From Hemileia vastatrix (taxonomy: Eukaryota > Basidiomycota > Pucciniomycetes > Pucciniales > Zaghouaniaceae): 64,000 bases of DNA. Where the stretch lies: positions 20,232,501-20,296,500 of the forward strand of contig JASXTE010000015.1 in the NCBI GenBank assembly GCA_030280995.1. Reading direction: 5' to 3'. Each line of letters starts with the position of its first letter. Position 1 is the stretch's first letter. This document shows, one piece after another, positions 23,061 through 33,818 of this stretch. A model generated the notes under the pieces. The model ran no database searches and was not told the origin of the DNA. It was given only the letters and a program-made list of their open reading frames with translations. Both the position numbers and the translations under genes were made by a program.

Positions 23061-24168
23061 GGAAGGTTTCTAAGTTTTTATGATCTGTATAAATAATAAC
23101 TTGTAACCAATGAGGCCCTACTTCCAAATATTGGCATCAGGTGCTCACTTCCACTACTAGTACAAATAACTCCTTATCATATATCTCATAGTTTAGTTCA
23201 GCATCTAGCAGTGTTTGTGACAAATATGCCACTGGGTGCAAGAAATTTTTAGCATTGTATTGGGATAATACTGCAGCTAGGGAAAAATCTGAGCAGTCAC
23301 ATTCCAGAAAAAATGGCTTTAATAAATCAGGGATTGCAAGAATAGGGGCTGTCACAAATTGTCTTTTCAGATTGTCAAATTGATCTTGTTGGCTATTGGT
23401 CCAGGTAAATTTGGCTTCTTAATTTTTGAGGTCATGTAATGGTTGGCAGATGTGGGAGTAATTTTCAATAAAATGGCGGTAAAAATTTTCAAAGCTTAAA
23501 AATGACTGGAGCTCCTTTAATGACACTGGTGTTGGCCATTCTGCTACTGCCTTTACTTTTTTGTGGTCCATTTGCACCCTATCCTTTGAGAAAACCATAC
23601 CTAGGTAGGGGATTTCACTCACTGAGAAGACAATTTTCTCTGGTTTCAACCATACTTGGGCTTGTTCCAAACACTGCAAACAGTCCTTCACATGTATCTG
23701 GTGTTCCTCCATTGATCTGGAGTAAATCAAGATATCATTTAGATACACTTCCAAATCAATCCCTATTCTATCTCTGAAGATGCTATTTGTGAAGTGTTTA
23801 AAAGTGACGGGCAAATTACATGGACCAAATGGAATTACCAACCATTCAAAATGACCAAATTTAGTGCTAAATTACAGTTTATGTTCATCTCCTTCTTTCA
23901 AACGTATGTTGTGGTAGCCTGCCCTGAGATCTAGGGATGTGAAAATTTCTGCACCCTGAAGACTGTCAATCATCTCACTAGTCAGTGGAAGAGGGTATCT
24001 GTTCTTGACTGTTAGTGAATTTAATCTTCTGAAATCCATACACAGTCTCAGAGACCCATCCTTTTTTCTGGAAAAGATCACAGGTGCTTCCCAGGAAGAT
24101 TTTGATTCCTTGATGAAACCATTCTTTAGATTTTCATCAATCTTCTCTTTTAGCGCTGTTGATTCCAA
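23061..24168 (-). pseudogene. Gypsy RT/RNase H segment with mutated active site
   Basis: Two frames cover the RT: 24168-23872 (fingers: [27 protein letters not shown]) and 23841-23419 (palm: VIPFGPCNLPVTF). The active site reads YLND instead of YLDD, a G to A change at the catalytic aspartate. RNase H follows at 23355-23137 (FFLECDCSDFSLAAVLSQ). Frame breaks and the altered active site make it inactive. Confidence 0.82.
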
Positions 24169-24190
24169 AGTTTACAATGGGATTATGTGA

Positions 24191-24429
24191 CACTATACAA
24201 TATGGGGGGCCAGCTTGCTAGCGAGTCCACAACCTTGAACCCAAACTCACCACAGATTGAACACACATTGAGCTATTGATAAAGGAACCATACAATCAGG
24301 GATGAGCACCACTCAGAAGAACAATTTTAGGTGGGTGTTCAAGTAGAGTTCAGTATGAGTTCAGTCTGAGTTCCATCTGAGTTCAGGTTGAGGACTTGCT
24401 AGCAAGTTCACCCCCTATATTGTGTAGTG
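24191..24429. mobile_element. CACTA-type MITE, copy A (239 bp)
   Basis: Terminal inverted repeats start CACTATACAATATGGGGG on the left and CACTACACAATATAGGGGG on the complement of the right, about 45 bp long. A 3-bp duplication TGA flanks it. CACTA ends with 3-bp target duplications are the hallmark of the CMC/EnSpm superfamily. It splits the gypsy pol between protease and RT. Confidence 0.82.
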
Positions 24430-26548
24430 TGACTAAATTGAGGAGTGGTGCCAGTTATCAGGTCAATGGCAAAGTCATATGGTCAGTAGGGTGGTAGGGT
24501 TTTGACTCCTCCATCTTTGAAAAGTGGTAAGAGTTCCCAATAGGCTTCAGGGACCGTTTCTTTGAGGCTTTTTGTTGGATTTGAGGACTGGGCCTTTGCT
24601 GAAATCTTGGCAGATATGTTCCAAGCTGTTATGTCACATTCCAGTTCCTCCTACTCCTTCAGTGCCCCCTCCAAGCCCTGAAGCTTAGCATCAAGAGAAA
24701 GTACCAGTTCTTTCATCAAGTCTACTGATGATAATAAAACACCAGGAGAATTTCCAGGAAGGGCCCCTGACCCCTGAAGGGGCCAGGGGACAAATTATTT
24801 CTCTGGGCCATCCACCCTTTCATATTCTACCTTCCCCGTCTTTGTTGTGCCTTCTTCTTTCCTTGGTGCACTTCATTTTCTTTATGGCCCTCTTTGGCTC
24901 TCCACGTTGGTGACCCATCCCCAGTCTGCTTCTTAGAATCAAGAGGAAGCATCAGTTCTGGTAGAAAATCTACTGATGATAAAAAATAATCAGGAGACTT
25001 TCCTTGATGGGCCCCTGGCCCCTTCAGGGGCCAGGGGGCCAATACTTTAGCGCCAGGAATCCCTTTCCTTCCCATCTGAACCTTCTTTTCCTTCCAATCA
25101 ATTTGCGAGTTATATTGGTCCAGCCAAGTCATACCAAGTACCATGTTGTACTGGTCCTTCAGGTTTGTTGCATATGCCTTGCACTGAGACTCCCTTCCAT
25201 CACACCAGAACCTGCAAAAAAATTTCTCTCATACTTCTCCTCCCCAACCTAAGGATCTGTCAAACATAATTAGATGCCTAGAGTGGTCCAATTTTTCATT
25301 TTTCATTTTATTTCAATGTAATAAATTGTTGGAAATAAAAAAATCTGTGGCCCCACAGTCCATCAGGTCTTGTACATTTGTTGTGGTGTCAAGGGTCATT
25401 AAAGGAAAGTTCAGTATAATACAATTATCATTCACTTCAAGTGGCTTACACTCTGATAAATCTTCTACTAATGCCTCCTTATCTTTTCCCTCTAATCTGC
25501 TCAAGGAGGGCACAAACTTCACTCCCAAGCACTGTCTTTTAACTGCACCTTTCTGGTGCTATCTTCCACCTCACTAACCCTTAATTTCCCCCCACACTCC
25601 CTTGCTAAATGACCACTGCCCCCACATTGGAGGCAAAGCCCTCTTCTCATGCATCTCTGGTACTCCTCATCAGAAAGCCTTTTCCTCCCACTAGCTCCTC
25701 ATGCATTTGATGCATTGATATCCATAGCGTTTGGGTCCCTGGCACTGGCCCCTCTTGATGAGACATAGCTGAGCCACGGATGAGCACCACTCCAACCATC
25801 CATTCATTGATGTGTGAGCTTTTTGTCAACTTGGATGGCCAGTTACATGAGTGTTTGGAGGGTGACTGATAAGGGCATTTCTTATTTTTGGTGATAACCC
25901 ATTCCTAAAGTAGAACATGAGCACCCCTTCTCCCCATGTAGTGATGTAGCTGGCATGGCCCTGGAATTTGGACACATACTCAGCAACCAAGTTTTATTTT
26001 TGCAACTGATTGAGGGCATGCTCCAAGGTTGTGTGACCACATCTGGGTCTCCAAAGGCTAATTCAAAAGCCACCATGAACTGATGGAATGCTGTTGCCAC
26101 CCTAGAGTTTTTGAGGAGCTCCTTGGTGTATGGCCTTTCCCAGCATGTTGCCTCATCTGTGAGGTATGATATTGCAAACCCAATTTTTTCTTGCTCCTCT
26201 GGGAACTGATGTCCATTAAGCAGGACATAGAGGTTTACCTGCAACATGTACTGATCTTCCCAGGAACCTCATTTTCTATTGAAGATGGCTGGGACTGTAA
26301 TCTTTTGGCCTTTAACAAGTGAAACTAGTGTTTTAGGCGGTGCCTGTTCCTGGGATTCAGCAGCATCCAGCTCTGCTTCAGTGGGGCTGCAATATGAGGG
26401 TCTTTCCTCCACTGAATTCTCCATGAGTCTGGTGTTTTTTTCCTGCAAGAATTCCATTTTTTCTTGCATTGCAGAAAGGGTTGCTGCATCAGGTTAACCT
26501 GAGGGATTAATTGTTCTTTAGTAGTACGCCAATTAAGATCAGACAAAA
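24430..26548 (-). pseudogene. Gypsy Gag and protease remnants
   Basis: Broken minus-strand frames: 26469-25882 resembles Gag (AISYLTDEATCWERP, typical of the Ty3 Gag capsid). 25528-25313 has a protease-like active site (VQDLMDCGATDFFISN, a degenerate D-S/C-GA motif). 25144-24827 continues the protease end (VLGMTWLDQYN). The region 24430-24830 is poorly preserved. Confidence 0.65.
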
Positions 26549-26865
26549 TGTTAAGACCTAGGAAGGTGGACTACTACTAGTGCTAACGCTAGCCTTAAAG
26601 GGACTGACTATGCTAGGTACAGAAGTGAGACAAACTAGACTGACTATGTTGGGACTACCATCAGTGAGGGAAAGAAGGACTTACTATGCTACTTTTAGCA
26701 GTGAGACAAGAGAGTAATTAGATTACTATAGAAGCTGCCCAATGAGGAGTGCTCCACAGTGCTTTCCCCATATAACCCCCTTATGAAATACTCACTCCTC
26801 CACCTCTTTATAATGCATAGCGCCCATAGCGCTCCTCCTCCCCAACTTGCAGCCAAATCCTAACA
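26549..26865 (-). repeat. 5' LTR of the second-family gypsy element
   Basis: Starts TGTTAAGACC, ends CCTAACA, followed by the CATAA duplication. Contains an internal partial duplication of the GACTGACTATG block that is absent from the other LTR. Confidence 0.85.
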
Positions 26866-27129
26866 CATAATGAGGAGAACTCTGAGTTGCAACAGGTCAT
26901 CCTAATTTTGTTTTACTAAATACCAGCCTAAAAATTTGTTTCTTCTCCACTTTAAAACTCACATTCTAGATTTTCTAAGTCTTTAGATTACATCTATGAA
27001 GCCACAAATTTTATTAATAAATCAAATTTTATTTAAAAAAAATTAATTTCTTGAAAAAAAGTTAGTAAAAAAAATAAGAATGAGACATCTTTTCAGTCAG
27101 CTCATTATGTGCAGTAAGTAAAAAAAATT

Positions 27130-28170
27130 AGATTTTTCAACTTAAACAGATTATTTAAATCTACTTACAACATGTGCAAAGAGCCAAAGTGTCCACCACT
27201 ACATTGGGGCAATGAAGTGAAAAGGTATTTCAAAAGTTGGCCCACTATGTTGGCTGATTTTTTCTCATAGTAACCAGCTTTCCCTCCCCCTGAAAAAGTA
27301 ATATCCCAGTTACCTGACCAAGTACATCTGAACATCAGATATGCAATCAGTGCCACAACTAGTTTCCTCTTGCCCTCTTTCTCCACTCTTGTTTTCCTCA
27401 AAACTGACTGCTGTTTTTTTGTTTTCTTTTTTTATCTAGCAGCTCAATTGTAGTTTATTCCATAGGTTTTCATTTTTTACACCCTCAAATTTCTTCTCAA
27501 TCTTGTTTACTTCAAAACTGACTGAAACACTTTTTTTTATCCATCTCAACCCTCTTTGTTTCTATCATAGATTATCATTTTTCATTTTATAATTATACCT
27601 TACTTTTTTTGTTTTAGCTCCCTAGTCACATTATTGAGAAAATAGAACACAAACCTGTCTTTGAATGTAAAATCCATGAAATTTTATATGAAATTATTTT
27701 TTTTTGTAAAATTTTACTAAAAATTGAGAAAGAAAGAGAGTGAGGCCTTAAAGGCTATACCATTTTAGATGCTTCTGAGATTACCTATCTATTTTTTGCC
27801 TCACTAGGCCAATTTCAACTTAACCAGGTACCAGAGCAATAATGCTAACTGAAAGTATGATGAAAAGTAATGATTAGCCTAATGCTAACCTCTAAGAAAT
27901 GAAATAGTGATAGTAATCTAACACTATCCTTAACAGAAGGAGAGTGTAAGAGTAATCTTAAACCACCACAGTGAAGGGAAGCCAAAAGAAAGAGATATTT
28001 CATAACCAATGATTGGATGTACTTGGTCAGTTCACCAGAATCTCTCTTTTTTTGGGGGGAGGAAATTCTGGTTACTGTGAGAAAAAACCAGATTTTGAGA
28101 AAACTTTCCACTACATTAAGCTGGAATAGAAGTGGATATATTGGCTGTTTGCATGCTGTTTTATTTTCCC
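27130..28170. repeat. About 1-kb foldback repeat
   Basis: The arm at about 27165-27400 matches the complement of about 27900-28160, with blocks such as TAACCAG near CCTCCCCC and ACCAAGTACATC. The loop contains a 113-bp-spaced duplication of a TCAAAACTGACTG segment. No protein is encoded. Confidence 0.5.
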
Positions 28171-28891
28171 CTCTAAGTAAAAAATTTAATTAGAGAGTAA
28201 ATTCAATGTACAACCTCTTATAGTTACTTTGAGTGGGAATAAAATTAAATTAAAATATATAAAATTTGACATGTGAACAGTAAACTTTGGAGTGGGAATA
28301 AAACCACTCAAAAGATCAGTATGGTCAAGGGATTTATTCTAAAAGACTAAATTAGGATTAAAAACTCACTACTGAATAATATTCTCTTTTATACTTTAAA
28401 TTTTCTTTTCTATTTGTTTGATCTTATTCTAAAATGTGACCTCTCCAGGTACCCATGTATTTTGGAATTGTGTAGTCTATAAAAGGGGATGAATTTAGCT
28501 GAAGAAGGACAATATTTCCATATCTTACAATTATAATAATATTTTTAATGTACTAGTAATTTCATTATAAGTTACTAGGCTACTAATTTCATTTATAAGT
28601 AATACAAGTTAAATATTCTTCTTAATAATACTTAGAGTTAGACACTTCTATTGTGAAATTAAAGAATATATTTATTACTTACCTGCCTCTGTAGTATTTG
28701 ATTCCACTTTTTGACACATCTCACAAGAGTAAGACTACCTTTAAATGAAAAAAGACATGTATAATGAAAAATTAAGATCATAAACCAAAAAAAAAAGAGC
28801 AAAAAACAAAAATAATGGAAAAAATTAAATTTTGGTTGAGAGTCACCAGAGGTCACCTGCAAAAGGATAGCCATTTAAGTAGCTTATATTA
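28171..28891. other. Unassigned AT-rich spacer
   Basis: Only short frames and homopolymer runs are visible. A TATAAAAGGGG at 28479 could be a promoter, but nothing coding follows. The right edge is set by the terminal repeat of the next transposon. Confidence 0.4.
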
Positions 28892-29184
28892 GGGGGTGTC
28901 AGTTCTGGAAAATCTGCACTTAAATTTGACCAAATCCACACTTAAATAAGTGCGGATTTCCAAAACACACTAGCCCCAATACTGGTGGATTTCAAAATGA
29001 AATAAGTCACTTATTTCACTCAAATCCACACTTTCTCAACCAAAAGTGCTGATTTCACCATCAAGTCCCATTTCACTGATTTGTCAGCATCATCCCATTC
29101 ATACGCAGCACTCCGCAGCATAACACTTCATAACTCAAAACATCGTACATCACTTACATCTTCATATCATATCATATAAGAGTT

Positions 29185-29830
29185 ATGCCTTCCTCACTTT
29201 CAAATCGTGATAAATTACATAAAGCAATGACTTTCATGGCTCTTAAACTGCTCTTGGACTCTGATTGCGATTCTGATTCTGAGCTAGAAGAAGATTTTGT
29301 CTTTTTATCAAAAATGGCCACAAAACGTTACCTTCTTCCCAGAAAGCCTCAAGTACTTCACACCCCCAAGTACACCATCCAAACACTTCTTAAACTATCT
29401 ACACCCAGTTTTAGACAGCTGTTCAGGACTTCTCAGGAATGTTTCCTTAAATTGCTTGAGCTTATTCAGGATCATACAATATTTCACAATAATTCTCAAA
29501 AAGAACAACAACATCCTTCAATTCAATTGGCCATCACACTATGTCATTTGGGTTCAAATGGTAATGGAGCCGCTTTGAAACGTTTAGAAAATGTCTTTGA
29601 TTTAGGGTATGGTTCAGTTAACACTTATACCAAACAATGTATCACTGCCATCAACTCCTTGTAATCTCAACTTCTCACCTGGCCAACAAAAGAAGAGCGA
29701 CTTGAATCATCTCAGGTTATGCAAGCAGAGGGCTTTCCAGGATGTATTGGTTTTGTTGATGGTACTGCTATTCCTTTGAGCCAGAAACCTGCTCAAGGTG
29801 GAAACAATTACTTTCACATTCTTGTCAAAA
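29185..29830 (+). pseudogene. Harbinger transposase, N-terminal part only (element B)
   Basis: About 210 codons align with the first half of the transposase at 33819: LPRKPQVLHTPKYT, then QLFRTSQECFLKLLELIQ, then GSNGNGAALKRLENVFDLGYG. A TAA at 29662-29664 replaces a lysine codon of copy A. The first catalytic aspartate is intact here (FVDGTAIPLSQKP, GAT 29758-29760), unlike copy A. Homology stops at about 29830, where the tail repeat begins, so the other catalytic residues are missing. Confidence 0.8.
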
Positions 29831-30050
29831 ATTTTCACCAAAATATTTACAAGTCAAAAAAATTCTATATCTGTTTTAAAAAATTGGCAATACTCTCCCC
29901 TGCATTTTATTGAAGAAAGGGGTGGATATCACCAAAATTTTTCTAAGTCATCAATTTCACATGTCAGATTTGAAAATTTGGCAATACCCCCCTGCATTTT
30001 ATTGAAGTAAGTGGTGGAAGTCATCTAAATTTAATATAATTACGTAAATT
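29830..30050 (-). repeat. Tail repeat, two units (element B)
   Basis: Complement of the 38519-38965 array: two copies of the unit with GCATTTTATTGAAG (complement of the AATAAA block) and GGCAATAC. It lies between the transposase fragment and the 3' end of the Tet-like gene. Confidence 0.75.
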
Positions 30051-30317
30051 ATTAAATAAATATCTAATATGTATCACTTTCCCTAGTTTAAAGTAATGAC
30101 AATCCCTCAAGCCAAAATGCAGACCAAGTCTAGAAACAAAAGTTTGGGACTTTCCACAGGTATAGGCTAGAGGAACCCCATGAAACAAATAAATGTTATC
30201 ATGATTACCATTTATACAACACAAGGTCATGGGCCCATTACTTTAGTTGAGGAAATTGATACATAAAAAATATTTATTAAAAATTTACGAAAAAATATAA
30301 AATTTTCGATGACAACT

Positions 30318-30950
30318 CTAATCCCCATACTTTTTGGATCTAAATAAAGTTTTTTTAAATTGATTAACTTTACCTTCTTTCATTACCTTATTGATTCTTT
30401 GAATCAACTTATGACTGATTTGAAATGAGCAACCAAAATGTGTTAAATCTTGACAGGATTCCAAACCAGGAGGAGCTTTGGTCGTTTGATGATTATCCTT
30501 AGAAGAATTCCAAATAGTTTTGATGATACCATTTCCCAAACCAAAATCAATGATGCATCGGTGGTCTGGAAAATATAAACCATGTCATTTGATTTTAGCT
30601 GGAGATGGTATTGGTTGGCCAGTAATCAGTTTGATATATGAGAATATACCAAAAGTAAGAAAATTGATGTCCTTGGTATCAGTGTGAATTTTATTGTGAA
30701 ATCCAGAATGAGTGATAATAACATTAGAAAATAAAAGATATTCGTGGCTGATATCTTCCCATTTGGAGTCACACCAATTTGGTATTCCAACTTTGGTTGC
30801 AAGTTCATGATTTTTTTCAAATGCTTTATTACAGTGCTTTTTGAGTCGAAGAGCAAGAAAAGAGTTAAAGGAAGGTAGAGTGTCCCATAAGCAAAAATCT
30901 TCATCTTTTTGAGCTTTAGTGATATTCTTGAGCAACAAATATATGCCTAT
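30318..30950 (-). pseudogene. Tet/JBP-like 2OG-Fe(II) dioxygenase, 5'-truncated and frame-broken (element B)
   Basis: Exon 2 of the gene seen at 37591-38219 is present, starting after a conserved TTATATAG acceptor. Frame one (30938-30585) has KNITKAQKDEDFCLWDTLPS and GFHNKIHTD, giving the metal-binding HxD. A break near 30585 shifts to a second frame (30539-30318) with GNGIIKTIWNSSKDNHQTTK, which holds the distal histidine, ending SKKYGD. Where copy A has TGA, this copy keeps CGA (arginine). Exon 1 is absent, so no functional enzyme is expected. Confidence 0.65.
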
Positions 30951-32617
30951 ATAATTGAAATTCCTAAATAATAATCATATAAGAGTTTCAGAATCCTTAT
31001 CCTCTAAATATGCAATATAAAAATGTGAAATAAGACAAGTGAAATTTGGAAAAAAGGCTCAACTTCAAAGGTCAAAATCTCAGCAACCACTGAACCTAAT
31101 TCAGACCTGGTTGAGGGAAATGAAAGATATACTTTAGTAGAATCTTCAGTTAAAGGACATGTGATTTAAATAAACCTAACCCTAATTTTTTACATAAAAA
31201 AATGAAATAAAAATTTAAATTGGGAAAAAAAGGCTCAACTTTAACAGTCAATATCTCAGCAACCACTGAATCAAATTCAAATCTGTTTGTGGGAAATGAA
31301 AGATAGCCTTCAGGAGAATCTTCAGTAAAAAGAACATTAGATTTGAATAAACTTAACCCTAATTCCCAGTCTGATTTTCAAAATTTTACAAAAACTTGAA
31401 AAGTGGTAATGAAGATGAGATCAAAAGGATTTTTATAAGTTCACTGTTATCCAGATAAGAGTCATACATATATTTAAGTATGAACTTTTCATAAAAGGAA
31501 TGAGATATCATATAGGCATGAAAAAAAGGAGTTGAAACTTACCTTGATTGAAAAGTAGGAAAAATAGAGTGAGAAAGATTGATGTTGGAATTGTGGGGAA
31601 ATTGAATATGGAGTAAGTGAAATGCATAAAGAATGTGCAATGTATGTGTTTCAATGAAATGGAGCCAAAAAAAGTGAAATAAGGGAAAGGGGGGATAATG
31701 ACCATGCCAAGGAGGGATGAAGAGTAGGGTGATGGAGCTAAAAAAGAAAGTAAAGAGGGAGAGAGAAAAAAGGTTAATTATACCATTGAAATCCAAAATA
31801 ACCACTTACAAAAAAAATTTAGATAAAAAAATAAAATAAACAGAAAAAAACAAAAAAAATTATAATTAGTAATCAAAAAATCAAAAAAAAAGAATAAAGT
31901 GACTTACCTGGAGAGATGAGATGACAAAATGAATGAAACCAAATTGTTTGAGGGATGTTGGAGGAGAATAGGAAAAGGATATGAGGGATGAATGAAAAAA
32001 AAATCACTGACAAAATATGCGATTTCAGAAAATATGCAATTTCATGTTGAGCTGGTGAAAGAAAACCAATGAGCCATCCAAAAAAAAAATTCACCATAAA
32101 TTCCAAAAAAAAATGAATATGCAACAAACCAAAATACCAACCCAAGTGAATGAAGTACACAAAGAGGACATTTGGAGAGTACAAAATGGTATGGGAAAGA
32201 AAGGGATGATGTGGCCAACATGTGGTTTTGAAAAAAAAATCACGAAAAAAGTGCTGATTTGAGGTCAGAACTGACACCCATAGAAAAAAGATTAAGAAGT
32301 AGAAGAAATAAGTAAAAAAGAATGTAAACATGCCTGGTCAAAATATTGAAAATGTCAGGAAGGGGTGTGTGCCAAGGATTGATGGGTAGGTAGCGAGGAA
32401 GGTCAGTGTGTCACATGTGACAGGGATGGGGTAAGAAAGGAAGGGATGTTTTGTGGCCAAAATGTGGTTGTGAAAAAAAACGGGAAAAAAGTGCTGATTT
32501 GAGGTCATAACTGACACCCTTTTTTGAAATAAGTGACTTTTTTGCAAAATTTAAGTGCTGATTTGGTTTGAAATCCGCACTTAAGTTAAGTGCGGATTTG
32601 CCAGAATTGACACCCCC

Positions 32618-33453
32618 TATTAAGAATGAGAACCTTCTAATTCTATTCTGAAACTACTTGATTCTGTTTTTACTAAAATCAATAGGTTTGTGCATTTTTT
32701 TTTCTGGTTTAGATTCTGGAAAGAAAAGGGTTGGCATAAAAGCATGTCAAATGTGAGGCTCAACATACATATATTAGAAACTATAATCAGGTCATAGATA
32801 TATTAATATTCAGTCTATGGGAAAGGGAGTTTTATTTTTCATTACAAAATTGATATTGAGGACAAGTATCTCATTCACAGCCATTTCCATCTGTGGAAAA
32901 AAGGATTAAAAATAAGGTTAAGTCCTTCTAGTATCTGAATCAAATAAAAATTGGAGAGAAACAAGAAATAAACTTTACCATGTTATATATGAGAAAAAAA
33001 TTAGTCATTTTATAAGGAAAATAAACTATTTTGAGAGGATGAAAGTGTAGTGGAGAAAAAATAAATGGTGCTTAGCAGCATGTCCTATGCATATACAGTT
33101 TTAAGGACCAGTTGCAACCCACTGAAAAATTAAGCATAAAAAATCATATAGGAATATTTTTCATGAATTCAAAAATGAGGCTAATTTGCCTCTTTCAGAA
33201 ATTTTTCTAAAGAATATTTGATATGAATTTCCTAGTGGTGGGTATCAAAGCTTACAAATACTACTTAGAAAATGTGGAAATTGAATTGGGATTTCACCAA
33301 ATACAACATCATATTTTTTAAGTCTACTAGCCCTGGGGCTAGTGGATTTCAGAGTAAGATACTACTCCAAAAATTACATTCCACATAGGATTCTGTGACT
33401 TTTGGTGGATTTATGTCTTAAAAAAATCTTAAATTTTTATCTTCATTATATTA
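32618..33453. other. Unassigned spacer between elements B and A
   Basis: AT-rich DNA with no credible coding frame. A CTAGCCCTGGGGCTAG palindrome near 33325 also occurs inside element A at about 33530, so part of this may be an older end of the same family. Confidence 0.4.
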
Positions 33454-33818
33454 GGGGGTATCAATGTTCAGGGATCCACAATTTTTTTTTCCGGGATCAG
33501 ACATTATTAATTGCAGAAGATTCTTATCCACTAGCCCCAGGGCTAGTGGATAAGGAATCCACAATAATGCATTATCCCGCCTCTTATACCCCAATTTCCA
33601 TTCCTAATTTCTGATCCCAAACTCATCACATCCATGATGGATTTGCAAGAAAGTCACATGACTCATAATTGCTGATGCCATCCTTAAGTCTTTCCTCACC
33701 CTATGCTACTTAATTTTGGTGGTGAACACTTAAGTTTTTTTTCTATCTACACACCCCAACTGCACATTTGGCGGTGAATTCCCACTTCCCTCATCACATA
33801 ACCCTTCCACCGGCAACA

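Larger units (their letters stand above)
21162..26865 (-). mobile_element. Decayed Ty3/gypsy chromodomain element, second family
   Basis: LTRs lie at 21162-21403 and 26549-26865, starting TGTTAAGACC or TGATAAGACC and ending CCTAACA. Perfect target duplications CATAA flank the element (21157-21161 and 26866-26870). Broken Gag, protease, RT, RNase H and integrase frames follow in order on the minus strand, ending in a chromodomain. A purine tract (GGGGTAAAAGAGGGGG, minus) abuts the 3' LTR. A CACTA MITE sits at 24191-24429. LTR lengths differ (242 and 317 bp) because the right LTR has about 75 extra bases. Confidence 0.88.
28892..32617. mobile_element. PIF/Harbinger-like transposon B, rearranged (3.7 kb)
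   Basis: Terminal inverted repeats start GGGGGTGTCAGTTCTGG on the left and GGGGGTGTCAATTCTGG on the complement of the right. Both sides abut TA (or ATT if the repeat starts AGGGGG). Inside are a transposase 5' part on the plus strand (29185-29830), tail repeats (29830-30050) and a truncated Tet-like gene on the minus strand (30318-30950). The segment 31930-32200 matches the complement of the region downstream of the transposase in element A. Module order thus differs from element A. Confidence 0.78.

Noticed and set aside
32338..32547. Small genes on the minus strand at 31508-32547
   Set aside because: These F/L/H-rich frames lie in T-rich flanks of the Harbinger element that align to non-coding sequence at 35090-35420.
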